From Carnegiea gigantea (taxonomy: Eukaryota > Streptophyta > Magnoliopsida > Caryophyllales > Cactaceae), in NCBI GenBank assembly GCA_029747015.1, contig JAKOGI010000125.1, positions 457,501-521,500 of the forward strand: a DNA stretch of 64,000 nucleotides. Direction: 5' to 3'. Shown here in pieces: positions 45,216 through 58,008 of this stretch (the first letter of the stretch is position 1; each line of letters begins with the position of its first letter). Both the position numbers and the translations under genes were made by a program. The notes beneath the pieces were generated by a model. The model was not told the DNA's origin. It ran no database searches and saw nothing but the letters and a program-made list of their open reading frames with translations.

Positions 45216-47306
45216 TTTGGACGTGCTTGGTGGGCAAGTGCAAACTGGAAACGTAATGTATTAATGAATTAAGCACTTTCCGTTTTGTATTATAATACTC
45301 TTACAATCTCTAATTAAAGTGAGTTACTGCACAAAACACGTGTAAGTTTAATTAGCAACTCACAGGAAGCAACCCAAAGCTACAACCTTTTCTTTCTCTC
45401 TTTCTTTTTTTCTGGGGGATAAGATACAACCATTTCTTTTTGGGAGTGGCACGGTAAGGCTTGGGGGGGGGGAGCGTGTGTGTTTATATCATAATAGATA
45501 ATTACGCCTGATAAAAATTAATCTGATTCAAAAATTTAACTTAAACTCTTTCGAAAATTTTGAATTTTAAATACGATTTTCTTAACTTGAATTCAAAAAA
45601 TTCGTAAAATAGTTGGTCAAACCCAACCCCAATCCGAACCCGAATCCGAACACGCCGGTTTAACCTGAATATTATCTCTTTATTTTTTGATTATTCTTTA
45701 ATTTATCTCCATTGACAATAATAATTATTCATTATATTAGTTTTTTAGAAAGAAATTATGTAATTATCACATCTCTTAATAAATTAAATAGTACATAGTA
45801 TGTTTTCTTTCCCAAATTCATTCTCATACAACAATGTCATACGAAATATACAATTGTGAAAACCTTTAAAATAGTATGAAATGGCGTGAAAATAACTATT
45901 TAGTTTTAAGAACATCAATTTAGAATAATACAAATATTAAAACATACAAGCTATACCGTTATAGTTTTAGCGAAATGGATATGTCTTATCATAATTAAAT
46001 AATATTATTCTATTATAATATAAAATTTTGATGTTATAATTAAAAAATAATTGAAATATCTTGTGCTTCTCTAATATCATTTCATTTGATTTCTATTCTA
46101 ATTAGTTTCGAACTATGATGCTAGTACTGGATCATGGGCCGACTGGTGCTCATATTAGGATCGACCTATTAATAAAATGTACATGACTAGGTAATGATCA
46201 ATTAGTTAATAAAAATATCGAATTATTAAATAGGTTATTAGTGGGCTGAACCACTTCAATTTGTTAAAATGCTTTAGATGGGCTGACCCATAAATGACTT
46301 GACCATTATTAATTTATTTTGATACACAGGCGAACTCACGGGCCCCGACTCTTTATCCACCTATACATGATGTATATATATCATAATGAAAATTTTCAAT
46401 ATCTTTAATATTTTTTTAAGAAATTACAATTATAATGTTTTTTTCATTAATTACAAACAATTTTAAGTTTCAAATATGCCAAGTCTTTAATTTTGACAAA
46501 AAAGAAATAACTCACATAAAAAGCGCTCTAAACCCATTGGGTTGACATAAAACATATATAACCGTAATACGTTCGCCTGCGTTTTACATAAACCCAAAAT
46601 ATATATGATCCGTATTTTACTCGAATTCGAATGCACTTGACACGTATGTGACCCGCCCGTCTGAACTGACAGGTGATAATGCAACATTGAATATGAGATC
46701 TAATATATTTATTAGCTACCGTGTATCATATATGATTTATTTGTACAAGATTTGGTGGAAATATAAAGTATTTAGAACTTGTCCTTTTTTAGTAAATTAG
46801 AATTTTCTTATTTTTCTCCACTCTTTCATATTTTTTTCCAATCATTCCAAAAAAATCTTACTTCTTCTAATTTCTTCAATTCCCTTCCATTTTTCATCTA
46901 AAACAAGGGGGAAAATCACTCATTTAAAAAAAATTTCACCGCTTGTCACTTCATTCCACTCATATTGAAAAAGTCTCATGCCGTTTCACTCTTTTTCATT
47001 TCTCATCCCATTTTGTCATCGAAAAGAACATGATCTGAAGATATATAAGAATCGATACTAATACATCAATATTTAAATTTAATAGACAAAAAAAATACTC
47101 TATTAATATTCGTCTTCTTTAAATGATTGGATACTAGCTAGATAAACTAATAAAAAAATACTCTAGTAATATTTTTTTATTTTACTAATATTAATATTTA
47201 TAAAAATAGATATTAATATTCATCTTCTTTAGATGATCGGATACTAGCTAGGGATGGGGTGATCGAGGGTGTTTATGCTGGTTTTTCATCCCTATATCTT
47301 CCGTTT
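45216..47306. other. Gene-poor AT-rich sequence with repeat relics
   Basis: A G10 run lies at 45463-45472. A GGGCTGACCC-bearing relic at about 46100-46380 resembles the hAT-like element at 58418. A CATTCC-rich, possibly Tourist-like relic at about 46785-47035 ends CGAAAAGAACATGATC. No gene was recognised. Confidence 0.4.
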
Positions 47307-47589
47307 TGTTTAAGAACCAACTCAACCAAAAAGTTTAAGCTAATGGTTGAAGGCTCACGAATAGGTTTAGACTCTAACACGCCCCCTCACGCGAAAGCCC
47401 TTTGAACTTGAAGCGTGACTGCTGCAAAGGCTCCCCCTGCCTTGTGCAATAAATCAATATAGAGGCTGCTGAGATTTGAACTTGAGACCTCTCGCTCACA
47501 GAAAGGCTCTGATGTCATGTTTGAGAACTAGCTCAATCAAAAGTTTAAACTGATGGTTGAATGCTCAGGAATAAATTTAGACTCTGACA
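47307..47589 (-). mobile_element. SMART/TRIM-like miniature LTR retrotransposon
   Basis: Two direct repeats of 73 and 72 bp (47307-47379 and 47518-47589), both starting TGTTT and ending ACA. In minus orientation the sequence next to the right copy is TGACATCAGAGCC (47505-47517), two changes from the initiator-Met tRNA primer site TGGTATCAGAGCC. A purine tract GAGGGGGCG adjoins the left copy. The flanks CGTTT and CGCTT match at four of five bases. The total is 283 bp and non-coding, in the size range of the SMART elements described in plants. Confidence 0.8.
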
Positions 47590-48591
47590 CGCTTTTTTAA
47601 TGCTCATGGAGCTCGAGAAATATAAGATGAACAACAGAAAAGAAAAGAAGGGAATTTATGATTTCAGTACTACTCTTCCAATGTTCGTATTTGATAGTCA
47701 AATTTGGTCCTTCATATTTTTGACTTGCCAGACAATATTACTGGACTTTTTTTTTTTTTTTTTGGTGGGAGGGGGTAGGTAATATGCGTAATAATAGAGC
47801 AATAATATGAAGATAACAAACTACCAAGTTACAAATGGACCCCTTACACATTAATGGACATAATCTAGTACAAGAGGAATTATGGATTTGAATATTTTTA
47901 TGAGGTTGTGGAAAAATAAGTAACAACCAAAATAATTCCGCTTGACTGTATAAAGCCAAATTACAAAAAATTTAATTGTAATAGAATAAAGTGTATATCT
48001 AATACATATGGTATGATATACCAATCTCATCTTAAAGTCACAAATAAGACTGTATCCACATTAAGTTCTGTAAATACATCCGACTTATAATGAAGAAACG
48101 TACCAATTACCACATGTTACAAGTCTTTTAAGCTTGAGAAATGACACTAACGAAATAAATTCAAAAAAAGAGCTTATTAAGAATATTTGGCCAATAAACT
48201 AAAGGATTAGATTCATCAAAATATATACGAACTTAATTGGTTGGGAAATTATAGCACGACTATTTAATCAGTTGCTGCCCAATAATCGGACAGCAAGAGC
48301 AAGTTACCAATGATGGCCTCATCTCGCTAATCGGTTAATGAGCCAAAGATCACCAAATACTTCTATTTATCTCACGTGCCTCACCTCCCCGGGGGGGGGG
48401 GGGATAAAAAAGTAGTTTTCATTTGTTTTTTTTTTTTTTTCAAATTGAAGGCAAGTACATATAAATATTAGACAGCCCCTTTTTTCACGGCTTCCGTCCA
48501 AGTAACCATCAATAATGATACATGAAAATTTTGGAAAAATGCATGTAGAAAAGGCAACTCTAGACCTAATCAAACATCCTAATTTGGTAAT
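47590..48591. other. Intergenic sequence
   Basis: T17 followed by GGTGGGAGGGGG at 47747-47775, and C4G13 at 48387-48403. No gene was recognised; the short frames here are AT-rich and featureless. Confidence 0.4.
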
Positions 48592-48933
48592 TCAATCAGC
48601 TGTCATATTTCTTTCTCTAAATACATGCTTAATTAAGATAAATGAGAAAAACGGTGGCATAGATCTAATTTCATGTACCAACATCTGAATTCTCCATAGA
48701 GTAATTACATAAAGAACCCTGTACTGTATAACCAATTGATTATCGTCCTCAATGTGAATACGACTGAAACCTACATCTAATGTCGTTTTAATACTATCTT
48801 GTATAGTTGTAGCTTCAGGTATAAGAATACGCGCGTCATGCATAAATCTAGTCCTTGTTTGAATGAGATGTCTCTGCCACTCTTGCAGTAGATATTCCGC
48901 TACTATTCCTAATGAAGATAAAGTAGCTTTCAT
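48592..48933 (-). pseudogene. LINE-type RNase H domain fragment
   Basis: A 113-codon open frame contains ATTIQDSIKTTLDVGFSRIH followed by IEDDNQLVIQ, and later IKHVFRERNMTAD. These match the RNase H (RVT_3) domain found at the C-terminus of plant LINE polyproteins. There is no flanking RT. It is a truncated orphan fragment, probably not expressed as a gene. Confidence 0.7.
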
Positions 48934-49142
48934 TTATATGCTTGCCAATAATTGAGTGAAATTATTCATGCATGATTAAATACGTAGACTATATGCCCAC
49001 CAAAACACGACAATACCTGCCGGCTGTTTCGCCTAATTTCCCTTTTCTTTGATATGTTTAAGTTCTATTTGGGTCAAAGGGATTTTAAAAATAATAATAA
49101 TAAAGAAAGAAAAAAGGGCAGGCAGATAAAAGAATGGATTAA

Positions 49143-49564
49143 GGGTGTGTTCGGTAATAGAGGTTAAAGTAGAGGTTAGTGATTTTTAGTGGTCAAAATG
49201 TTATGGACCACTACTTAAAGTGTTCGGTAAAGTAGTGAATGAGGTAGTGGTTAGAGATTTATATAGTGTTTTTCAAAAGCTAATAAAAGTAGCTTTTAAG
49301 AACCTCTACCTAGTGGTTGCATTGCAAATTACAAAATTCTTCTTTTTATTTACTAAAAACATTTATTTAACGTATCCTTTTTAGTCATTTTATATAAATC
49401 TGCTACTTCAATAGTTACCTTTACTAAACGCGTTTATTTTAAATCGCTAGTTAAACCGCTAACTATTAACCACTAGTGGGCCACAGCTAATCGCTAATAA
49501 AACCGCTAACAGCTAGTAAAGCAGCTAACCATTACTAAAACAGCTAATTTTACCGAACACGCCC
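49143..49564. mobile_element. Tourist-like MITE, 422 bp
   Basis: Inverted ends GGGTGTGTTCGGTAATAG and (complement) GGGCGTGTTCGGTAAAAT, flanked by TAA at 49140-49142 and 49565-49567. The right half repeats AGCTAACCATTACTA-type motifs. PIF/Harbinger type is inferred from the ends and the duplication. Confidence 0.85.
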
Positions 49565-49982
49565 TAAGACATGGAAAACAGTCTTTAGAATTTTTTTACG
49601 CATGTCACTGTGGGGGACAAAGTGACTAAGAAATTAAGAGGGAGAAGAAAATCACGATAAAAAAAATGTCTGGACAGAATAAACAGATGTATCTAAACAA
49701 AGTCCAAGCTAGTAACAAGTTTCACGTTCAAAGAAAAATGATCTCTAAGGAAAATTTTCTTCTTTTTGATAAGAAGATAAATCCCGAGTGGTCACATAGT
49801 AAATATTTATAAATTATTAAAAAAAATGTTACTCATGATTTATTAAGTAATTATAATAACAACTATCATAAATTCTGATCGTAATTGAATAGGAAAAATC
49901 GATTACCTTAATTTCTTAGAAAGTCAAATTGATTTACCTTCCTAGGATTAGAAATGATTCTCTTAGAACGGTGGAGTTGCGT

Positions 49983-50120
49983 CTTTTAATCTCACATTTT
50001 CACCTTGCTTTTAGGGAATATATATAGGATTAAATTTTAAAATACTTTTTCTTTCCCTTACCTAGACATACCTAAGTGAATGACATCTTTTAAACCTCAC
50101 ATTTTTACCCTGCTTTTAGG

Positions 50121-50190
<70 letters not shown>

Positions 50191-50262
50191 CATAAAATTT
50201 AAAAATAATTTTTCTTTCCCGCAATCGGACATACTTGGATGAATGACATGTTTTAAACCTCG
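49983..50262. repeat. Tandem duplication with an (AT)n expansion
   Basis: Units start at 49983, 50087 and 50250 (CTTTTAAWCTCACATTTT and variants) and contain CTGCTTTTAGGGAATATATA and TTTTTCTTTCCC. The first interval is 104 bp and the second 163 bp. The difference is almost all due to an (AT) tract of about 33 repeats at 50123-50189 in the second unit, where the first has only ATATATATA. Confidence 0.85.
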
Positions 50263-51639
50263 CATTGTGTTATGTAAATTTCTTGTTAATGATAACCGTA
50301 CACTTGATGTATCCATTTTCATATGATGTGAATAAACATGGATTTATATCACACTAACTCCATAGGCAAATACCAAACCTAACTATGAATAGTGAAGATA
50401 GATAATTCATTAAACTCATGAAATGATTATATAGTTTAATCTTCTATGAAAGGATGGTTTTTGAACACATATGTTGTGCACAATTTTTTACACTTTTAAC
50501 ACTTATTAAGCGAAAAATATATGCAAATTTATCCGTCTGTTTTATTAGGATCAACCTAAATTAAACCTTTTGTTGTTAGTTTAATTATTACTTTTAAACA
50601 TTGAATCAATGTATTACGGACTCAAAATTTATCATGTAGTGATAATCTAAGTAGTAAATGTATAACTCACCATCATCCAACCATCCATTATTTCACACGT
50701 GTAATTTGGGAGGGTGGAGGGGGGGGGGGGGTTGCCGCCATGGGAACACGAGAGTAATCACTTCAAGCAGCCAAACACGACTTGAATCTTTCCGCAATAC
50801 TCCAAAAGTTGCCTTGATGGAAACTATCCAGTTCTAGAAGCACTAAAATACCTTACGTTCTTTTCCTAAAATACAAATATAAAAATTAAAAAAAAACAAT
50901 TTTATTAGTGCAAAGGAGGCATAAAAGTTTTATATATGAAGAATTTAAATTCAAATTTTTAATAATAATTTTTACAAATTTTACTAATTAAATTAACTGA
51001 TACTTATAATAGAAAACAATTACTTATACATATGCAGTAGTACTACTGGATAACAAATTTTTAAAAAAATAATTTGCATGTAATCTGCACTTAACTTGGT
51101 GAATTATTGGCTGACGCAGCCCAAAGAAAAAGAAAATACACATATTGAATAATACAAACAGGTTAGTTTATAAATGATAATCTCAAAAATCAAGAGTATG
51201 GTCTTAGATATGGATGGGGTTACTCCAATGTCGGAAGGAAAACAATTTTGGGATTAAGTTGATATCATTAGGTTTCTGTTGATAATACGAAGTGGTATTA
51301 TGTAAGAGTAGTAAGAAAGGTGTTGATCATTAAAAATCAATGACTAGTTGACAGTACAGCTAGAAGGAAAGGTTTTCTAGTATAATTCATGCAATCTTTT
51401 CAAATCCTCCTACAAAATTGTACCATTAATTTTATTTGATGATTCATCTAATTTTTAAATATGACATTATAATATTCTTAAACAAAAAAATCACATGTTC
51501 AAAGTTCAACTGCATTTATATTCAATTATTGCATAAAGTAACCACTATAAATTGATTTGTTTTGACACTTGTCACCTTTATATAAGATCTTACATTAGAA
51601 TCTTGGGAATGAAAAAAAAAAATCATGGGGATCTATACA
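50263..51639. other. AT-rich intergenic sequence
   Basis: Nothing recognised apart from a G13 run at 50719-50731. Confidence 0.4.
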
Positions 51640-52232
51640 AGGGGTTGTTGCGAAACCGAGTTAACTCGTCGAACCTTGGGTTCCACTTGATCAAAGTTTA
51701 GCTTCGCCTCGAGTCAAATTGAGCACGGGTCTGCTTGAAAGTATATTGAGCGGAGCCCGAGTCCAACAAGGCTCAGCTTAGCTTGGTCTGGCTCGATTTA
51801 GTTCAGTTAGAGCTTTTCTTTTCTTATACGCTTGTATGTAGAGTATGAAATTATCATTTGTGATAAACAACATTTTATTTCAGTCGTCTCTAGGAATCGG
51901 TTTCTCTATGGGCATGAATGCTTGCCAAAATAAGACCGCTTACATCTAGATCTCCCCAAACCCCGCGAAAGCGGACCCACACTGGGAGTTGTCATTGTCG
52001 AATATTTTATTCCACTCATTATGTTCAAAATCTGCCAACGCAAAAATTAGAACTTAGCTTATATTGTCATCTTGAATTTGAAAATATTTTAAATTAATAC
52101 AAAAAAAATACTGAGTCCAAGCGAGCCAAGTAATGTGCATCTGAGCCTAAACCCCAACCTAAACATTACAGGCTCGGCAAGTTTCAAGCAAAGCTTGAGC
52201 CTGACCAATTTGGACTCGACTTGTACAACCTA
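51640..52232. mobile_element. Degenerate MITE with a SINE/LINE tail inside
   Basis: The left part (GGTTGTTGCGAAACCGAGTT, TCGAGTCAAATTGAGC) and the complement of the right part (GGTTGTACAAGTCGAGTCCA) form a diverged inverted repeat rich in GAGCC/GGCTC motifs. The two halves are separated at about 51820-52100 by unrelated DNA including the tail at 51886-52003. Confidence 0.4.
51886..52003 (+). repeat. TS-like SINE or RTE-LINE 3' end relic
   Basis: TCTCTAGGAATCGGTTTCTC, AAGACCGCTTACATCTAGAT and CTCCCCAAACCCCGCG followed by CACACTGGGAGTTGTCATTG fits the conserved 3' region shared by TS-type SINEs and RTE LINEs of eudicots. A related piece lies at 16215-16290. Confidence 0.5.
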
Positions 52233-52559
52233 ATCTATTCTCCTTTATGGATTAATAATAGTTCAATTGTGACACATATAGGTGTAATTAAAGTTGATGA
52301 ACTTTTTGCATATAGTAAGAGAGAAGCTTATACAGCATTCGCCCCAAAATTCATAGGAAGACGAATTGTCCATTTGGTTTCACATCTAATCTCTGACTAA
52401 TGAAACAATTTCCAGACTATGCTGTACTGCCATCCAATAATCAGTACAAAACCGGCATAAATTTATGTTGTTAAATGCAGTAACACTTTTAAAAAGAAAA
52501 TCTAAATGCATTCCAAATTTTACTTGTTTCATTTAAGTACCCGACCTAATAAGTTGGAG

Positions 52560-52790
52560 ATGAAAGATAATATGGATCAATCTAAAAGCAAAAGAAAGAA
52601 GATGATCAATGCTCATGAAGAGTCGCCATGCAATGCATTATAAGATTCGCCTACTCCGATTGAAATTACTAAAGAGGCGATTGAGCTTGGTAAGAAAATT
52701 GGAGTGACTATTATAGGTGATAAGACACCTAGCAGTAGAAGAATCACTAGGAGCTTGAGAAAAGTGATAGAGAAAAGAAAGCAAGCTTAG
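52560..52790 (+). other. Lysine-rich open-frame relic
   Basis: An ATG at 52560 opens a Lys-rich frame that meets one stop and resumes as ITKEAIELGKKIGVTIIGDK then a Ser/Arg-rich end terminating at TAG. It looks like a fragment of a retroelement or a decayed gene. No family is recognised. Confidence 0.25.
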
Positions 52791-53007
52791 AATTTATGTC
52801 GACCAAGAGTATCTTTTAGCATAAGTGAAGGGCAAGTTTCGCATCGTTGGCATCCGTTTTATTTACGAATGTTCTAATTTAATGACAGATTTAAATCATT
52901 TTCAAAAGCTGTCTTTTTACTTTTATTTTTGTATTTTAAACTTTGCCCGGTTAATAATCCCAAAAAAAAAAAAAGTATCCAAACTAATAACGAGTCAGCA
53001 AAATTAA

Positions 53008-56000
53008 TCAGGAACTTTGACGAAGAACTTGTTGTCCACTAATATCAAAGTAGCACACGTGGATTAGCGTGTTGGGAGCATGATAATGGTTGATGCTCAT
53101 GCCAGTAATAATTCACTCCAACTCGTGCACTAACTAAGGTTATCATTAAACTATTCAAGTCTTTTAATCATGCTTTTTGACCATGATTAATATTTTATTA
53201 CAGTAATGTCAATTCTAGCATGCTCATCGGTGTGCATGACAGCAAGTTATAACTAAACTGTAGCGTTTTTGGCAACTTCGGCATGCCGTCACAATGTAAT
53301 TATATATTTTAGTACGCTTCTTTAATTAAATACTTCATTTCAATATATAAATTAAAGGCCAAATCCATCTCATTTAAGTCTTCCAACCAAGTCTCCTCCA
53401 AGCCAACCATCTCTAATCTCATCAACCCAATCGCGCTTTCATTTTCAGCTAGTTTTCTCCCCTTCGACCCCCAAGTTATCATGTATTATGTAATTATTGA
53501 ATGTACTTTCTTGTAATTTAATATCGAAGCTTAACAACTCGATATACATGCATCATTCGCTTGTGCATAGATTTGACTCATCATAAGTACTTATTATCAA
53601 TATTTAATAACTTTTAGCATAATTCAGTACTGTTAAGTACTTATTGAAAAAATCTAGTTGTATTTTCTTCAATTATTTAGCTTATTTTAGCATGTTTAAG
53701 TCTATTTTAACATATTTCAGTAATAAGCACTAATAAGTGTTTTTCATAAATAAAAAAGAATATGCCCTTACTTGTAATTAGACGAAAGATATTGATTGGT
53801 TCAGGTAGTTTAAACAATTTTTATCCTTCAATAAGGTTTACTAAGAGCTTATACCTCAATTGGTACCAAATATTTTTTTTCAGCGAGGGACACATATGAT
53901 CGATGTTGTCATCCACACTTCCCCAAATTGTGAAAGATTTATTGGACACAACCAATCGTCAAGCATAGGTATTGTGAGCTTGACCCGCATCTCTGGCATG
54001 TAAAGGGCCTGTTACTTACATGTATAGAGACTCAACAGATTGTGCAACTTATCGACCCTCCACAATGGTTACTTTTCTAACAACGATCAATAACAACTCA
54101 AGTCCAATAAACGTAATATTTACCTCTCATGAGCCATATCACGATAGGTTGGTGTGTAACTGTGTTGACCAAAATTTGCATGATCAATAGAATTAGCCAG
54201 CCACCCTTCGCGCTAGAAGCCAACATATGATTAGACAAGTACACAGTGCTACTATTTCAGTTGAACTCGACGTTATTATGAATTAAAAGGACAAATGCTG
54301 AAATTGTTGTAGCTAAGGATAAGGCTTCGGACATGACTTCGATCTCCACATAGTTTCCAATTACAACCAACCATTTGGCTAAACCGTTCGATCTCATCAA
54401 AATGATGCTCAACTAACTATTAATTTCAATTAGAACCCAGGCCAGTAATTTACCTATTCTATTCTTGGATTTGATTCTAACAAACAAATATGCTACTTTG
54501 CTTAAGGGTTTGCACATATATATCCCTTATTCTTGCTTTGATTGCTGCGAGACAATATGCTATGCATGGAAAGTGTAACAACAGGAATTGGGCGTAACTT
54601 CACAACTAAAGGTGGATTCCAAGGGTGAACATTAGGACAATATATACTTTGTTAAAGGCGTGTTTTCAGATTAATATAAGATGCCCGTCGTTTTACATCT
54701 AAAATCGAATCAAAGTCAATAGTTTTGATTTGATATGTTGTTGATTTGTTGTCATCTTTTTTTTTCCTTAATATCAAGTAGTGCAAGAATCAGTATTTTT
54801 CAATTTTCAAATTTTTTATAAGGTTTCAGTACATGTTTAAGAATTATCATCAAATATCTGAATTTAAATTTTATCTATATCAATTTATGTGCTTCTTACA
54901 TACTAGAATAAAGTAGCATATACAGTCAAAATCTAGCGTCCTACTAGATGATTCGTAACGCAGATTAGCACCATATGAAAATTAACAATTTGCGTGGCGG
55001 ACTACCCCTTTAATTCCCAAAATTTAATCAAATTGATGTTTACATGCATGATTTCAATGCTTTAGGGTATCATCCCCAATAGTGTTCAGTACTGTGACGA
55101 TGAAACAGAAAAGGACACAAGTGGCTTTGGTTGTGCAATCAACATCGAATAGGAGTGGCAAACAGTCAAGAATGGTAGAAGAGAATGAGGACTTATTCTC
55201 AGCCTTTTAAACACGCAGTTTAGTGGGTCCAATGTTGTGTTTTGTCACTCCTCAATGCATGTCTTTTTCTGTTGACTGTTGAAATTTATGTGCAAAGGAA
55301 GAAAGGGGGTAGGGTCTGTGATCGCTAACTTAAATGATACCAAGATTGACTTTTGAAATGCACAATAACTATTAATGTATAATATCAATTAAGTTGATTC
55401 CTAGCCAAATCTAAATTTAATGCCCCAAAAAATCCTGCCATCACGTGATGTATGGGGGTTTGATATAACAATCTTACCCCTGAATTGTAAAATTATAGAG
55501 AGATTTAAAAACTATACTCCTCGAAAACGGAGTACACGAAGTATAGAAAGACATTTTGCTTTAGTCTGTATGATCCAAGTTGAAAAAATATTTCAAACTT
55601 ATCTTTTTCAACTATACAAATTTCGGACAAGTAAGTTAGTTCTGAGCATATGGTTTTTTTTCTTCTTAAGTCTTGTAGGTTAGTTATGGGCTACATTCAA
55701 TGTTTGATTGCCGTAATAGTACATGACAATTATTGCAGAAAGTGATCATTATATAGCTAAATAGTACGAACAAATACTACATATTTAAATCAAGCGTGAC
55801 GTCTTTCTAATCTGACATTTTTGACTTAAATATCTCAATTATAAACATGAACATTAAACTATCCCAATTATAAACAAAAAGAGCAAAAACAACACTCACG
55901 TAAAAAAAGGTTCCATGAAATTTTTTTTTTCCATTAAAGTATCTATATTCCTCTAATTAACACTATTAATCCAAGCCCACAATAACTTTCTAAATTAAAT

Positions 56001-56643
56001 GATGATTTTTTTTTTCCCTCATATACCAAAAATCTCACACACATATATACATTGATAAGTTGATATATGTAGATATCAGTATCTTTTACACAAAAGGCAA
56101 TTGTTTAGGAGTTTATTAATAATTTACCAATTACTAAAAGACAGGACATGTGGAAAAAAAGGGAGAATAATAAAATGAGGAATCTTTAATTGTCAAACAT
56201 CCTGTCGGTATTAAATCCCAAACTTGATAAGTTAGTAAATTACTAAATAAATCTTCCAAACATTATTGTGTCCCTTAGTGCGCCTTATTTCTTTTTCTGG
56301 GGAGAGGGGGGACGGCTAGCTAGGTTATGGGTTGGGTTGGGTCGGAACAGCCTATTTTGTAAATGAGTTAATTTCATGTTGGTCTTCAAAATAATTTAGA
56401 TTTCTTCAAAATTGAAAAGTAACATATTTTTACGCTAAACAGTCGATTTGGGGCAGAAATCGGTTTGGTTCAAGTCGAGTTATGCAAATTCGTTTATTAA
56501 CATTTTGGCTCTGCACTGGTATGGGTTTTCTCTGCGTCTTTCACTCTCCTTTGTAACATCAGACCAGTGCCTTTTGGGTTTGTGACAATCTTGTTTGCTG
56601 GTAGCATCTGTCCTCATGCTCGTTGCATGATAGTTTGAGCTTA
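53008..56643. other. AT-rich intergenic sequence
   Basis: 3.6 kb with no gene, RNA or repeat that I can support. A frame at 55420-55683 is AT-rich and featureless. Confidence 0.4.
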
Positions 56644-56910
56644 ATTTGGTGTTGATGCTTCTTTTTTTTTTTTTTTTTAATAAGGGTAAGCGGGCCTAAC
56701 CTATTGGGCCCCTATCTCAGGGGTGCCTAGTGGACCTGAACAGACTAGGAGAAGGGAAATGTCAAAGCTCAGACTAAAGTCCAGACCACAAACCTCCCAC
56801 ACACAATTGCACAAAGGCAAAATTTGCCCCCGGGTTTGAACCGGGTGGGGGAGGACTTGTGGAGTGTTGGCCACTGGCCACCTCCTCTTCGACATTTGGT
56901 GTTGATACTT
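56644..56910 (-). mobile_element. tRNA-derived SINE with 17-bp target duplication
   Basis: The body spans 56661-56893. On the minus strand it begins TGTCGAAGAGGAGGTGGCCA, carries a box-B-like GGTTCAAACCC, and ends in a long A-run (T-run at 56662-56678). The direct repeat ATTTGGTGTTGATGCTT (56644-56660) and ATTTGGTGTTGATACTT (56894-56910) differs at one base, proving insertion by target-primed reverse transcription. No coding capacity. The box A is not clear. Confidence 0.85.
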
Positions 56911-57734
56911 GACAGAGAGTTCTGTCCAAAGAGAAGGGAAACTTCTACGTTACCCATTGGATGCAATGGGGGAGGGGGAGGAACCTAACTGGGTAGTATC
57001 TCTGTCCTGATGAAGTATACGAGGTACTCTCTATCTAAAGTAATAGTAGAGGTAACTTCCCTTCTTTTCTTTCCCCGCTTTTTTCCCAAGTTGGCTGAGA
57101 TGCCATGTAATTACTTGACATGTTTGATCTGGAGAACTATATCATCGAAATTAGCGCATATTTATAAACAATACTATATCCGATTAAGATTAATTGACTC
57201 AGTTTAATTTTAACATGAAATGAAGTAAAATTATATAAGAGGTCCTCTATATATTAAAGATTGATATATCTAAAATATTGGTTACAATCTCAACCATATC
57301 CAGTGCGGTTTGTGGATTGACATACTTTACATGCACCAGTTTATTATAAACCTATACATTATATACACAACCCTTTTTATTGATCTTATGTAAATGAACC
57401 TACGTGCCAATTTAATTGAGTAGATTCTTCAATAAACCACTAGGAATATGTCAAGAAGTGTTATACTGTACTACCAACCAACTGTCCCGTTCCTCCCCAC
57501 CCCTCCTTCAAAAAAAAAGGAAAAAAAAAAACACTTTGCATTAGTAAAAAGCAAAAGCGGCCTAACTAGGAGTTAATTAATAACATTATCCAACTAACTC
57601 ATAGCTAAGATTTTTAAATAAACTGGACCTCCTTTATAGATTAGATAAGGTCATTGTGACGACGTTTCAAGATTTTAGTGGTATGTATGAAGATATACCA
57701 AGGAAAAATTACTTAATTTGAAAGTTATCGTTAA
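56911..57734. other. Intergenic sequence
   Basis: No gene or repeat was recognised. Confidence 0.4.
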
Positions 57735-58008
57735 GGGTCTGTTCTTTTCGTTGAAAAATATGAATAGAGATATCGGATAAAGTTGGTTGAGATTGATTGA
57801 AGTTGTTTGTTAAAGTTGGTAATAATGGATTGAAGTAGGTTAAAGTGGATTGAAGTTGGAAAATATTGGTATACTTTTTTTTATATCATGGGTTGAAATT
57901 GATTTTTTTTTTTTTGGTTGAGGTGGGTTGAAGTTGAAAATTTTTTGTTGAAGTGAGTTAAAGTTGATTGAAGTTGATAAATTAAAATTTACCAAAAAAA
58001 AACAGACC
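57735..58008. mobile_element. Tourist-like MITE with 10-bp minisatellite core
   Basis: Ends GGGTCTGTTCTTTTCG and (complement) GGTCTGTTTTTTTTTGG, flanked by TTA/TAA on both sides. The interior is made of degenerate GATTGAAGTT/GGTTGAAGTA 10-mers. It is a sibling of the element at 21771. Confidence 0.75.

Noticed and set aside
47380..47517. tRNA-like sequence with a box-B-like stretch
   Set aside because: Explained by the primer-site region of the SMART-like element; no cloverleaf can be drawn.
50116..50322. 68-codon frame ending in Tyr-Ile repeats
   Set aside because: A translation of the (AT)n microsatellite.
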